Made by a program: the position numbers and the translations under genes. Source: Lotus japonicus (Eukaryota; Streptophyta; Magnoliopsida; Fabales; Fabaceae). From it: a DNA stretch of 64,000 nucleotides. Within the stretch, counting starts at the first letter, position 1; each line of letters opens with the position of its first letter. Shown here piece by piece: positions 1 through 13,257 of the stretch. The stretch spans positions 10,906,223 to 10,970,222 of the forward strand of contig NC_080043.1 in assembly GCF_012489685.1 (NCBI RefSeq), written 5' to 3'. The notes below the pieces were generated by a model. The model did not search any database and was not told where the DNA came from. It was given only the letters and a program-made list of their open reading frames with translations.

Positions 1-774
<774 letters not shown>

Positions 775-1184
775 CGTTATTTTTTTCCTAATCCTCGTAT
801 GACATAATTTTAGTATTACATTTTCATTATTGCATATTTATGAAAAAATAATTTTTATTTGTTTTAACGGAAATAGATTTTCATGTACAATGTTCCTCTT
901 GTGGGATATTTTTATCCTATAATTTGTACAAAAATAAAAAAGAAAACTATATTGTTATGCAATATACTTTCAATATGAAATTGTATTTTAAATTAGTGAA
1001 ATTTCACTAAAATTTATTGTTCTAGTATTTTCAAGTAAGATTTACATCTAAAATTATTTAAAAATAATGAAAAAGATATTGAAATGAAATTAAAATTTAG
1101 TTATAAATAATTTCTAACAGTAAATTATTTTCATGTAAAATATTTTACTTCGTGAGAGTTTTTTACCATGTAATTTAAACATAG

Positions 1185-1219
<35 letters not shown>

Positions 1220-1803
1220 CTTTTCTAGTCCTCGTACCGATATAATTTTACTATCACATTTTTATGTTTTTATTTGTTTTTGCTTTCAAAATTATTAACA
1301 AATTATGGGAAAAAATATTAAAATTATATGAATATTTATTTATCTATTAGTTTTAACATTAAAGTGTATTCATGGAAAATGTTACAAAAACAAAATCAGA
1401 CTATAAATCTAGTACATTTTAAATATGAAATTATATTGTTAATTAGAGAAATTTGATTAAAATATATTTTTCTATTATTTCTGAAATGAAAATATTTTCA
1501 TGTAAAATTTTCCTTGCCACGAGAATTTTTCATGTTTACTAAATTCATACTTTTTCTATATTTACTCTTAAATTATTTGAAAAATTATGAAAACGGCTTA
1601 AACTATATGAAAATTTGTTTTTATGTTAGTTTTGTCATGAAAGTAAATTCATTTAAAAGGTACCTCCCCGTTGAAAATTTTGACCCTGTAATTTGTACAG
1701 AAATAAAAGTCTATTATATTGTTTGTGTTGATTGATGAATTTCTTTTCCTACTTTTTAGTTAATGAAAGTTATATGCTTATGTTTTTAGTTTCACTTTTA
1801 GAA
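775..1803. other. AT-rich intergenic DNA, no gene seen
   Basis: Strongly AT-rich sequence without a convincing ORF or exon. It contains an (AT)n run at about 1186-1217. Loosely repeated phrases (for example ttttcatgtaaaat near 1127 and 1496) suggest old degenerate duplications, but I cannot assign them to a family. Confidence 0.6.
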
Positions 1804-1812
1804 TTTCTTAAA

Positions 1813-2044
1813 AGCTTAATAGCTCTTTTGGTCCCTCACTTATCACATTTTTGCACTTTTGGTCCCCAATAAAAAAATTAGCACTTTTGGTCCTCTACAT
1901 TGCTTATTTGTTTGCAAAAATGATCCATATTTAGACAAACTGTAAAAGTGTGTAAATGTGAGGGACTAACTTTACTAATTTTTTCCTAGAGGGACCAAAA
2001 GTGCAAAATCATGAAAAGTGAGGGACCAAAAGAGCTATTAAGCC
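1813..2044. mobile_element. Mutator-type foldback MITE, 9-bp TSD
   Basis: The ends are inverted copies: left agcttaatagctcttttg, right complement ggcttaatagctcttttg. The complementarity continues inward for about 90 bp through a CACTTTTGGTCC-type motif. The 232-bp element is flanked by the direct repeat tttcttaaa at 1804-1812 and 2045-2053. A 9-bp TSD with long TIRs is characteristic of the Mutator superfamily. It has no coding capacity, so it is non-autonomous. Sequence 2054-2357 after it is plain AT-rich DNA. Confidence 0.85.
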
Positions 2045-2357
2045 TTTCTTAAACTCATGTTAGTCCAAATTTATTATTTTTGCTTATAGAGTTTGTTCTT
2101 CTTACTTCCTCTCCTCTCAGATTTTAGAATACAATGAAGATTCTCATTTATAAAAGTGTTCCCCTATTGAATCTTTAACAAATATGATGGTGAAGTAGTT
2201 AAGTTGATATTTCCAAAATTAAATTTGAATTATTGTTATGATTATTCAATTTAATTGATTTTTTCTTTATTTCTCTCTTGTTCTAGTTCTTTGATTGAGA
2301 CTTTAATGCCATTACGATTCCCTATAAAACAAAATTTAATTTGAAAATTTCCTCACA

Positions 2358-3230
2358 TAAAAGGGGTTCTTTCCGTCCGTGCAAGCCTCAAGCTTCGTGG
2401 GATATATATTGATGATGTGTGCCCGTTCTGTGGTGGGGAAGCTGAGACGAATGACCATGTTATGGTACGATGTCCGGTGGTGCCACCCTTGTGGTTCGCA
2501 TCACCCTTGGCTGTGCGGGTGGCGTCATTCTCATCCATGCATGAGTTGGCCGTGGCTTTCTTGACTACTGCAGAGGAGGATTTAATCTCAGTTTTTCAGA
2601 CCTGGATATATACATTGTGGGAGACCCGTAATTCTTTGATTTTCAATAACAAACCGGTCTCCATTAAAGGTCTATTGCAGCGCGCGTCGGCGTTGATGGA
2701 GGCTCCTCAACCAGGCCTAGCTCCGGTGGCTCGGACACGAAGGGAGCTGCCTTCATCTTGGTCGCGACCGAGGAGAGAGAGCATCAAGGTGAATATGGAT
2801 GCGTCTTACTGTGAGGGAGAAGGAGCTAGCTATGGGATGGTGGCCAGGAATTATGCGGGAGAGGTGCTCGCAGCAGCAGCTTCACCAGCAGCTCCGACGA
2901 TGTCTGCAACGCTTCCTGAAGCTTAAGGGCTTCGTTGGTCCATGGTGATGGCGCGAGAGCTTGGTTTCATGAACGTTTGCTTTGAAACAGATGGCTTGCA
3001 TGTCTTTCAGGGATGAAGAAGCTCCTCTAAGGGTGGCTCTAATTTATTTACCATTTTAGCAGATTTCCATTTATGTTACTTTTTTACGTCGTAATGACAA
3101 TGCGGTAGCTGATTACCTTGCTAGGCATGCTTCCTCATATCCGGGGTTTGTCTGGATTGAAGAAGTACCGTTAGAGGTGATTTCGCTTGTGGGCGCTGAT
3201 GTTTTGACTTCTATGACCCATTCTACTTAA
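2358..3230 (+). pseudogene. LINE (non-LTR retrotransposon) 3' end: zinc-binding RT tail plus RNase H
   Basis: Reading starts in an open frame at 2358 and shows the zf-RVT motif of plant LINE reverse transcriptases (CPFCGG, ET.DH, then C.V). About 120 residues later comes an RNase H-like segment (KVNMDAS..., A...NYAGEVLAA). The frame is broken by a TAA at 2924-2926 (the reading resumes GLRWSMVMARELGF), and a further shift leads to DNAVADYLARHAS and a terminal stop at 3228-3230, followed by a short A-run near 3256. RNase H as the last domain fits plant L1-like elements. The element is 5'-truncated and dead. An RNase H-like host protein is a less likely alternative because the zf-RVT part precedes it in frame. 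Confidence 0.8.
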
Positions 3231-3263
3231 TATAGGTATTAGTTTTTCTTTCAACAAAAAAAT

Positions 3264-5915
3264 CTTTTCTGCCCTACAGTACATTAGAACGAATAATAAG
3301 TTTCCTCAAGTTGCAAAATCTATACATAAACATGCTACATCTTTGCTCACCCTATCAGCTGCTCCAACAAACCAATTATCAGCACCTACCGCACCAACCG
3401 ATAACAGTATAATGACTTGATGCAGTAATGAATTGTCCATTTTATCTAGACTCTAATAATCTTAGCATCATTCTCAGTAATGTGTCCTTGCACCACACTT
3501 TCCTTCTTAGCAGCTAATTAAAGGCATTTGTTCCCAACAACACGACCATTTCTTGCTTGCCATCTACACTGTTGATGATGCCTGCAAAAATAAAAGACTG
3601 ATGAGAATCATTGAGACATTAAAAGTCTTTGTTTCCAAATTATATAAATGAGAAAGAAAAAAAGACATTTAGGCATATGATGTCTTATCTTTCTTTCATC
3701 TATTTTACTAATAGCTAGTAAGACTGGCTTGAATCATTAGACATTTATGTAGTGACATCAAACATTGGATAAATATAAATAGGAAAAGCAACTAAAATAA
3801 TCAAAAGTATGATGTCTTATCTTTCTTTCATTTATAGAAAAGAAATAAAGGTGTGCAGTAACAAACTACCTTGAATGTTCATTTCATTTCTCTCAATTAC
3901 CAATGGCTTTGCATTCAATTCACTTTGAATGTAAATTTTCTTAATGTGCTAACTTTTGGACCATTTAACCACCCAGTGAATTGAACAACATAATTTCTGT
4001 ATAGGATTAAAAAAATAAGATCAAAGGGTGGAAAAATAGAAAGGGAAGCAGAGTAGGGTGGAAAGCATCAAGATCAAATCTACCTCAAGTTTTTAACTTC
4101 ATAAATATCAAATAGCATTTTCATCCTGAGTGAAACCAAAATAAGACTTACATAAGCAAAAGTTTCAATACATTAATTCCTCACTGATGGAGTGGTCTAA
4201 GCTGAAATTGTATTATCATAATGGAGTTCAGCAGCAAATGAATGTGACGCAAAAGATAGCTTTCAAGTCTCCTACGTGGCCACAATGATAAACACCTGCA
4301 AGGAAGAAAAGCTATACTTCCTTTCATTTACAAAATGCTCCAACTATTCTATCTATAGGCTGTGCAATTTCATGAGGAGAAGAAGATGTATAACAAAAAC
4401 ACAATTAAAAAATACCATTGTTCTATTTTCCCCCAATTAGAACTCCTGAGATTTAAAATAATCAGATTGCACGCAAATCACACACATAATGATCACTGGA
4501 TTCAACTGATTTCTAATCAAAAAAAAAAAAATCATACCCGGTCCTAGAAGAAGACTGCCACGAAATGATCTAAAAAATTAAATCATACACAAATCACACA
4601 CATAATGATCTTTATTTCTGGATTCGCTTATAACCTGGTAGGTATATTTCCTAATTTGGTCCAATGTTCCACATATGCCATTAACATATTATCGAATTCC
4701 TATTTAAACATGATTCCAATTTTAAATTTCAAAATGTATTGATTGAATGAATTAAATTTTGAATTTATTGATTTATTGAGTCGTTAATTTGGACCAATGA
4801 AAAGTCATCAATTGTTGACCAATCAGAAGAAGATATTTGGAAATTCATTTTAACCACCAATAAAATTAAAACATGTGTCATTTAAGTTACTATATGGCTC
4901 ACTTTGATGGATGAACTTTATATATTATTAAGATAAAAGGAAAGATCGAGTACATATCATAATATGAACTACTAATGTGTTTTCTTCGTATTCTTTCTTC
5001 TTCCGCTCCAATTTGTGTGGAATTTGACTAAACTAAATATTAATCGAACATGAGAAATAAAGTTAGTTTAAAATAAAAAACATTCCAAATAAAGCAAACC
5101 TCTCTTTTTTCCCTAAAGTATCCTCACAAAAGACTTGATACTAGTGTAGTATAATCGGTGCAATAAAATAATATGTAATCTAAAAATACCAAACATAAAA
5201 AAGTTCGTTTCAAAAAAAGTACAATTTTAATTAATACTCATTGTCATTATACTTTTTATTCATATCACTCTTTTCTCATTTTCAATTAAGTCAAAACTCT
5301 CTTAATGACTTTTTTCGTCGTCAACGAATAATGTTACTTTCACACCTCTTTTTAAGGTGGAAAGAGTTGGAAGGATGAGAGAAATATGAAGAAAAGAAAA
5401 AGTATGAAATATAAAGTATGAGATGTAATAGATAATAAGAGAAGAGAGATAGAAACAAAAATGTGTGAAAATGAAGTGTGAACATATCATTATTGCATCA
5501 TCAACCTATGTAGTTACTACCAAACTTCCATTAGCAGTAGACACAACAATGTCGCTCATTCATGAGAGTTGAAATTTAGAGAACATTTTATCAATGCTTT
5601 CACTCTCCTCCTTTCTGTACAGTTATACCTATTGTACCAACATACTACTCTTAGTTTGTTTGATGTTGCATTTACCCTCATAAGAAATGGCCAATATTGT
5701 ATCTCACATCGTCATTGCTTTCATTCTTCATTTGTAGGGATGTCTCACATCTTATGTCTTATCGACTTAATGAACAATTGTTTCTTTCCAATTCTCATAA
5801 TTACCGTCGTTGAAGAAAGGAGGCCTATGTTTGGTTGACCATTAGACATGGGGTTGTTGTTTTTTAAAACCATAGGATCTCCTCTACACTTGTTGAGTGT
5901 TTAACCCAAAAGTAA
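3264..5915. other. Intergenic DNA, no gene recognised
   Basis: Low-complexity, AT-rich sequence with only short chance ORFs. The one structure I see is an imperfect direct repeat of about 25 bp (aaatcacacacataatgatc at about 4479 and 4591). No splice-delimited exon or transposon terminus was found. Confidence 0.5.
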
Positions 5916-5927
5916 GCTCTGATACCA
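5916..5927 (-). other. tRNA-Met-type primer-binding site remnant
   Basis: The complement reads TGGTATCAGAGC, the primer-binding site used by many plant Copia and Gypsy elements. On the minus strand it is preceded by a T-run ending in ca and a short spacer, as expected beside an LTR end. No gag or pol remains around it, so it is a relic. Sequence 5928-6769 to its right holds nothing else I can name. Confidence 0.45.
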
Positions 5928-6769
5928 ATTGAAAAAAAAAATAAAGAAACATGATAATAGAGGACGAATTGTCTTTAAACACTTTTGGGAAACAAAAATA
6001 AATTAACTTATGTTCCATTTTTTGAATCTTTTCCTGAATACCCTGTATTTAGTAGCAACGGAAATAACAAAAAGAAAGAGATTAGAAAAGCACATAAGAG
6101 ATTTTATCATAGTTCACCTGCAACTTGTGTGTTGTGTCTAGTTCTTGGTCTCCTATTATCCACTAAAACCAACTAGGTATTCTACATGACTTTTTCTCTT
6201 ATAATTATTCTCAAGAATTTCTCTTTACACAAGTATTTTCAATGACTTCTCCTTAAATAAATAATATTTCTTTCAAGTCTCTTAAGGCTTCACAGTCGAG
6301 TTTCACCTGAGAGTGCGGTGGTGATGAATAGCATAAGGGAGATTGCTTGCAAAAAGAGATTCTGACGCTTAAGTCTGTGTGTGAGCAAGGAGAGAATCCA
6401 TATATAAGTTTTATAAGAACTCAAGTAAAGCTAAGAATGAATAACATGTTATGTTAATGAACTATAAGACATGTATTTATAAGATTTGTATTTGTGTTCA
6501 ATGCCCTGCCGGTGTTGGGAAGCCCTTATGTGGAGCTTCCGGTAACATGGTTGGCTTGGTACTATCATGCTTTAACTGTTTCATCTTGGCCCTTTGAAAG
6601 ACCACTCGAACACTTCTCGATTTAATCATAGCTTTCCATCTCCTGCTTGCTGTTATTGGACGTGGCAATTGCTGCCCAATTTCCTTCACTCTTAAGCATG
6701 TTTGTGCGGCTATATATTGCAGCAAAGACAAATTAAGCTTCTAAGGCATCACACATTGAAGCAATTGTA

Positions 6770-7059
6770 ACACACACATGAGTGAATTGTAGTGATTCTT
6801 CTTGTTCCATTTGAGAGAGTTATTTTGTGAGAGAAAATATTTCTTTCTTTGTCCTCTATCTTATAAGAGGATTTGTTGTACTCTCCCTTTTACATAGTGG
6901 AATTTTGCTCGTGATCGTCCGTGGGTTTTTACCTCTCACATTATGAGGGTTTTTCCACGTAAATCTTGTGTGTTCTTTTTTATGCCACTTTACTTTTAGT
7001 TCTCTTTAATTTTCAATTATCTCGATCTTACGCTTCCGCATTGCATTAATACCCTAACA
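6770..7059 (+). mobile_element. Copia-type LTR 3' fragment
   Basis: The stretch has the texture of a plant Copia LTR end: gtactctcccttttacatag, then gctcgtgatcgtccgtggg, a purine-poor tail, cttccgcattgcat and a terminal ccctaaca. No primer-binding site follows, and no internal region or partner LTR is present. Recognition rests on family resemblance rather than on paired ends. Confidence 0.45.
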
Positions 7060-7881
7060 TCTTTTGTTCAAAAAAAAATTCAAAGATTAAAAATAAGGAA
7101 ATTATTTTTGGGGACTCAACCAAAATTTGCTATATTTTTAAGGAACAAATACAAACTTGAGTTTATTAAATTTGGAAAACAGCATCAAACAAATATCACA
7201 GCAAGAAACAAATTAGTAGATGGAGAGATGTCGAGAAGCACTGAGAGCCGAAACGGGTGAAAGAAAAAGACATGTTACTTTGGGGAGCCTGAAATATAAT
7301 ATGAATTGATAGCAATGAGGACTGAAGTAGAGTTTGATTATTTTTAGAAAATGAGGCAAGAATTTTGGAGGAATATTGCCTCAAAGGAATCCAATTTTTT
7401 TCCAAAAAACATTGCCTTACATGCTTTTCAATACATTTTATCTTTTCTATTCAATATAATGTCATGTCCATCTCTTGACATTGATTACATTTGTGGTCAC
7501 ACCCACTATCCTACCACACGTTTGTGTGTGGTTACCACATTTCCCCATCATCTTTCTTTCTCTCCCGGACCACACAGAGCGGCGGATATAGCCAAGGGGG
7601 TCTTGAAGGTGCCATGGTGGTCCACCCGAAAATTTTATAAATTTAATATACCATATATAGTATTATGTATATGTAGAATTACATGTATATATATGAAATG
7701 ATACTCAAATTCTGATTGCCAACACAGTTCTCAACTTCTCATGCTTGATGCTTTTCAAAAAAAATTCTCATGTTTGATGCCCCATTGTTCATGACTTTCA
7801 GCATATACAACTGCATGAATGTTTGTGCCCTTTTGCTCGTTTTGATGATTATTGAGGAGAATAATAATATAAGAAATCTCT
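7060..7881. other. Intergenic DNA with a hAT-like scrap
   Basis: No gene seen. At about 7577-7640 the sequence gcggatatagccaagggggt followed by a ggtccacccgaaaatttt segment resembles the 5' subterminal part of plant hAT elements of the kind found complete at 7890. No partner terminus or TSD was found. Confidence 0.4.
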
Positions 7882-7889
7882 CCCATAAC

Positions 7890-8515
7890 CAGGGCGTATC
7901 CAGCGAAAGGTTGGCAAAGGCGACCGTCTCCAAGAATTTAAAAAATTGTGCAGACTATATGTAATTTTTGGAAGAAATTTTTTTTTTATCTTTAATCCCG
8001 CTCCCCCAAAGATTTGTCCATCAATTATAATCAAATGATTTTTCCGATCTGGAAAAAACGAATTTTCGGTTTCAACTAAGACATTATCATTTAGATGTTT
8101 TCGAAGATCATAATTTAGGAAAACTGTCCAGTTTATCAGAATTTTACCAGAGATTGGTTGATAAGCAACAAAGTTTCCACTTGTTGACAGATTGATATGT
8201 CTTGTTTTAACACTTCATGTTTCAACAGAATATACAGAGCAAGCTTTTTCTGTAATGAAAGTTGTTAAGACTCAGATTCGCAATAAGTTTGAAGATAACC
8301 TTTTAAGAAATTTAGTAGTAGTATACACGGAGAGGGAAATTGCTGAAGAGATCAATGTTAATACAATAATAGATAAATTTAGTAACATGAAAAAACGAAG
8401 AGTTCAATTTAAATAGTTTTTTTATGATTTGAAATATATACATTATTCATTGGTAAAAAAAATTTCTAGTATTTTATTTCGCTCCCCCAATAGAAAAATT
8501 CTGGATACGCTCCTG
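7890..8515 (+). mobile_element. Deleted hAT element with intact ends and 8-bp TSD
   Basis: The termini are inverted repeats: left cagggcgtatccag, right complement caggagcgtatccag. They are flanked by a perfect 8-bp direct repeat, cccataac, at 7882-7889 and 8516-8523. An 8-bp TSD and CAGG ends are diagnostic of the hAT superfamily. The 626-bp element is an internally deleted derivative of an autonomous copy and still holds the end of the transposase gene (8192-8416). Confidence 0.92.
8192..8416 (+). pseudogene. hAT transposase C-terminal dimerisation domain fragment
   Basis: This 74-codon frame matches the C-terminal hAT dimerisation region of the DUF4371 / zinc-finger MYM-type-1-like plant transposases. 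Visible are VSTEYTEQAFSVMKVVKT (family pattern VST.STER.FS.MK..KT), LRNLVVVY.EREIAE and the closing NMKKRRVQFK. The catalytic RNase H-like core, BED finger and N-terminus are absent, removed by the internal deletion. The ATG is arbitrary because the upstream frame is not native. It is not expected to be functional. Confidence 0.85.
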
Positions 8516-8650
8516 CCCATAACAGAATTAAATTACACTTTAATTTCTTATCCTCTTATTTAAAAACATACACTCTTCTCCTCCGTAAAGCTTAAATCAC
8601 ACTCATCTCCTCTCTTATTTCAGAAATTACACTTTCTCCCTTAAGAGGTA

Positions 8651-8871
8651 GGTTTCCCTAATATGCACCACTTTTAGAGTGGTGTAATTTTACACCACTT
8701 ACTTTGACCGATTATAGGATGTCAACAAATTATTATTTTTTAAAAAAAGTATAATTAAAAATTTGGTATATATTAAATTTCTTTAAAAAAAATATATTGA
8801 CCTGTTATAGCAGGTTAAAGAAAATGGTGTAAAATTATACCACTCTAAAGTGGTGCACATTAGGGGTCACC
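8651..8871. mobile_element. 221-bp Mutator-type MITE, 9-bp TSD
   Basis: Inverted ends ggtttccctaatatgcacca (left) and ggtgacccctaatgtgcacc (right complement) continue inward through a gagtggtgtaattttacacc segment. The flanking direct repeat is taagaggta at 8642-8650 and 8872-8880, a perfect 9 bp. The AT-rich core has no ORF. Confidence 0.88.
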
Positions 8872-8956
8872 TAAGAGGTAATGTATAGTATTACAATTGA
8901 ATCCATTTTAATATAAATAGACATAGACTTTTTATGCGTGTATATTTTATCTATTT

Positions 8957-9151
8957 TTTTTTCTCCTTTGGCCACCAGTCTCTACGGGGGAGAGGGGTCC
9001 CACGTGACTAATCTGACTCGGGATACAGTAGTGATGTCCCTGGCCACAAAGGTTTTTATTTTTGACCTCAAAGGGGATCGAACCCGGGCATAAGCCTAGG
9101 TGAAACCCCTTAAGGAAATGCACATTCACCACTTGTGCCACCCTTTGTGGT
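8957..9151 (-). mobile_element. tRNA-derived SINE with 16-bp TSD
   Basis: Read on the minus strand, the head contains an A-box-like tggcacaagtgg and a B box ggttcgatcccc (+ strand 9073-9084), i.e. a tRNA-like RNA polymerase III promoter. A unique body follows, then an A-tail (T-run at 8957-8962). The flanking direct repeat tatattttatctattt occurs perfectly at 8941-8956 and 9152-9167. Together these define a complete SINE of about 195 bp. It depends on LINE machinery in trans. Confidence 0.92.
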
Positions 9152-10863
9152 TATATTTTATCTATTTAATTATGATTTTATCATCATAAAATAATATATA
9201 ATCTGAGTTTCTTACTGACAACGTTCATCGTTCATGATTTACTCCTAAAAGGGGAACCACACTACACCAAAAAGCGCTATTTCGCGCACGGTTGGATTTG
9301 CCGCAAAAACAATCTCCCGTCGGTTGTCCAACCGTCACAGTTTTTTGCGCCGCGAGCCACCTTAACGTCGTTTTTTAGCAACCGCCGGAATAACGTCGGT
9401 TGCAACCGACGTGAGTAAATAAAGCATTTTATCTCATACTTTTTCGGCGGTTTAAACCGCTGCAACTTGTTCTGCATTTATGGCGTCGGTTTAAACCGCC
9501 GCGATAACCTCATCATTTTTTTTTGGAATTTCTACTTTCGACTTTTATTTAATAAAAGCATAATGACTTTTATCTAGTGCCCTAGCATATTTCCTAGACA
9601 TATGATATATATTTAGCAATCCCAAATACATAATAACATTTTCACAAAGGCATTTGGACACAAGTAACCAAAGTTTTCACTTTCAAGAAACCAAAGGTAT
9701 CTTAGATGTGATCTAAGCAATAGAAAAAATGGCAATCAAGTTTCCAAAATTTCTTATTCTAACTGGGCAAACCATGTGTGCATGTGAATATTGAAAGGGA
9801 GAAAAGGGAATAAAGAGAAAAAGAAATGTTTTTTATATAAGAAGTGGCAGTTGGTGGGTTCAGACTATGATTGATCAAGTGCACCATTTTCCCCTATTTC
9901 CTTCTGTTTGTGATTCCTTATTAATTATCCTTTCTTATTAACTGGTCCTTAATTTCATCTATTACTAACGTCTTCATCTAAAAGGACATATATACATTAT
10001 CCAATTGTATACTATCAATTTTGACTCTCACGTAATAACAAATAGTTGGTGCAAATATTACATGTTTGATTCTAAATTATAAATCAATAGAAGTTCATTT
10101 TGACACCACAATTGATAGCTTTTTAAATTATAAATCAAATTTCTTTTAGATTTTTAAAAATAGAAGGCATTTTAAAATATGACTACTTTTTAAGAATATA
10201 CAATAGAGTGTAAAGACAAGCTACTCATTTTATTATATTACTTTTAAGAATTTTTGATAAATTCATACCATGATCACAATATTCAGAACCAAAACCTGTA
10301 ACCTGCAATAGAACAATTGCAAGAGGAACATCTTATATTACAAATAAGGAAAGCAAAGATAAAAAATACCAAATAAAAAAAAAACAACATGTAGTTGGAC
10401 AATATTCTCCACTGGTAGGATCATCTTATATTACAAATAAGGAAGCTCTAATCCAAAATCCACATGTTTACTTCATAGTTATTTTTGAGCATTAATGAGT
10501 TACTCAAATAAAACTAACTAAGATTCGATGCATTCAATTGGCATGCTCACACGCACTAAATTCAACAATCCACAGGAAACCTACAAGTGATCATGAAAGA
10601 TAACTGGAAAGGATCACATCATAACAAATATATCAAGCAACATGGTCTCATCCATTGCCCTTGAAGACTACAATTAAACATGAAGCAGAATCTATACACA
10701 GACCAAAGTTCACTCAGAGTTTGTGTTTTATTCCCCATGTTTATTTCCTACAAGTGATCTTGATAGCAACTCAGCTCCTCCAGGTTTCTACAAACATAAA
10801 TAGAAGAATGTGTTAAACTGTGCTAGAATGAATTGGACAGAAATTCTATATTCTATGTTTCTC

Positions 10864-11345
10864 AAAACTTGGATGAGAATCCAGATGAACTATACAGAAG
10901 CAGCTACTGGTTGCTCATACAGACACAAGTCAATAGAATAAGCATTATTAATTGCCACGACACATTTACCCCCAACGAGTGTGGTTAACATTACTATGCC
11001 TATGTTTGATTCAGTGTTTCAAATAATTAGAATAGCGTATTTTTACTAAAATCTATTAACAGTTACTTCTTCAGCAGAATGTCATTCTAATCTAAATAGA
11101 TTCAAAAGCTCTAAGAACAACTGAATTGCAATGATCACAGATCTGATCATTGTCCGTCAGAGAAAATAAGCAGGGGAGAAGATTCATTTTCATGAAAAAC
11201 ACCAACACTCATTTTACTTTCCTATATATTAGTTAAACCAAATCAAAACTTGGATGAGAATCCAGATGAACTATACAGAAGCAGCTACTGGTTGCTCCTA
11301 CAGACACAAGTCAATAGAATAAGCATTATTAATTGCCACGACAAA
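10864..11345. repeat. 100-bp direct duplication inside CACTA 1
   Basis: About 100 bp starting caaaacttggatgagaatcc at 10864-10966 recurs at 11244-11345 with essentially a one-base slip (tcatac versus tcctac). The offset is 380 bp. A smaller pair, catcttatattacaaataag, occurs at about 10328 and 10423. Both lie 3' of the transposase-type gene and look like recent segmental duplications. Confidence 0.85.
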
Positions 11346-11366
11346 GAGCTATGTTATACCTTTTCT

Positions 11367-13257
11367 TTACTTTGATTGGTGATGACTAGGAGATTGTTGC
11401 TGCAAAAAATATAAAAGAGCAGTTTATTAATATTGTAAACACATCAAAGAAAAGTATGAAAGGCATTTATGATAATACATGTATTGACAAGTATAGCTTA
11501 CAATGTTATCTAGCCCATTGGCTAGATCCAGTGGAATGGAAATTGAAGCATTCGAAAGAACATGAGCAAGTAACATCTTTATTTTGCTCAATTTTTCATC
11601 CCTTGCTTTGGATAAAAGCCTTTCTTGTTTGAGTTCATTTTCTAGTTGAGTAATACGGTTATGGTCAATTGGATTACTAGAAGAACCATTAAATCGCTGG
11701 TATTTAGATCCAAAAAATTTTGAAGGGCAAGCTCCAAAGCTGACACCTCGGACACGACCATAATGTTCTGCTCCCTTTACTTGTCCAAGAGAGTCATCAA
11801 TTGCGACTTCTACAGGAGCAGTTCCCTGACTCTCAATTTCAGCAATCTTCTCCTACACAATGTATTAGCAAAAACATCCATTTATGTATCTCTACTACAA
11901 GGAGCTGGCCAATGTCAATAAAATGTAAATTTGAAAATCAATTATTATTTATCATGACATGAACCAGTTAAAGACTCATAAACTCAGACGCTACTTCTAA
12001 GACAAATCCTAATAACATGTTCAAATCAGTTTCTCTTTTCTCATAATCAAATCAGAAATTCAGATGTCAAGTAAACAAGTGCAGATGTTTCAACATAATC
12101 ACTTACATTTGAAGCTAAACTTCAACATAAACATAAGGAGAGAGATAAATACTTACACAAACTTGTCGAGCCTCTTCATTAATGTAACTCCCATCCCTTC
12201 TCTTATGAGTTTCTATATATAAGGTGCCCCTACTCACTGGTTTCCCAGTTTGACTCATCTATTGGAGAGAATCACAATTTTAAATGTTAAGTACACAAAA
12301 TAGGGATAAAATGTCTAACTACATTTAACATATAATTTCAAAATACTTACAATCTCTTCACTTCTTCTCTTTAGTTTCTTAGAGCCACCGGTATGGTTAA
12401 TCGTAAGCTTTGCTCTATTTGCTGCATTTTGTTTGCTTTTTTTCTACACACAAGCACCAAGTAAAGTAAGTTTCATTGTGATTGTCAAACCATTTAAAAT
12501 TTAAATAAAATAATACCATAGTGTCCTCTTCCAATCAATAATCTATAAAGGCAGCCCACTCTGTTGGTGGAATTGACAATGGAGGATTTCTGATATTTTC
12601 TTCACGACTTAATGTCTTGTCAAACTTGGTGTGGAACAACCGTATCCTACTCTCCCTCCATTTTTCCCCCATATCCATTATAAAGCTTGTTCTTGCTGCT
12701 GCTTCATGGATTGGCTCCCACCAAAACTTGACCTTTAATCACATAGTGGTGTTATTTGTGACATTATAATTTAAATAAAAAATAATCTATTATATGAAAC
12801 TAGAGAAAAAATTTATTTTATACCTTAATGTATTTTTCCCAAACCCAATCTTTGTATGTCTTAACCACCTTAGGCCCCTTCTTGAAACTAATAGGAAGTA
12901 ATTTGTGGTTAGAAGCTAATCGACCCAGATATTGTCCTAAGAGCCCATCAATATAAGTTCCAACAGGCTGATTTCCTTTAAAAGGAACTATAATTTGCTC
13001 CGTAACAGGAAGTTTAGGAACTTGTTTAGCCCACATACGACGTTCTGTCACTTCTCCATTCAAATCTGTAAAAATGAAAGTGTTAACTGTTTAATATAAA
13101 ATGAATCAATTAATACATGAACAAACTTTGTAATGAAATGCAAAAAATTAAATGTCATACTTCTGATTTGGACCAACCAGCCTTGTCGTTTTGGATCATC
13201 AGTTGCATCCGATGTCTCATTCTCAGTATCCTCAACATTCTCACCATCCTCAAACTC
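11367..13257 (-). pseudogene. TNP1 / plant Transposase_24-like gene of CACTA 1 (7 exons, one nonsense codon)
   Basis: Splice-consistent exons on the minus strand: about 13257-13161, 13065-12824, 12732-12517, 12443-12351, 12258-12157, 11852-11502 and 11399-11367 (stop TAA 11367-11369). Each junction examined has GT donor and AG acceptor sites that keep frame. The protein has an acidic start (EFEDGENVEDTEN), then GNQPVG...LGRLASNH..., KDWVWEKYIK, WREKS-type basic residues, KQNAANRAKLTINHTGGSKK and GSYINEEARQVC. This order matches the plant En/Spm Transposase_24 (PF03004) family. A long coiled-coil-like tail follows (ITQLENELKQERLLSKARDE). Codon 12535-12537 is TGA where the family usually has arginine. 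The first exon's start was not found. Its role would be binding or assisting at element ends, not catalysis. Confidence 0.82.

Noticed and set aside
8957..9151. Functional tRNA gene
   Set aside because: The tRNA-like boxes are followed by an unrelated body and A-tail with a TSD, i.e. a SINE; no cloverleaf with acceptor-stem pairing is evident.
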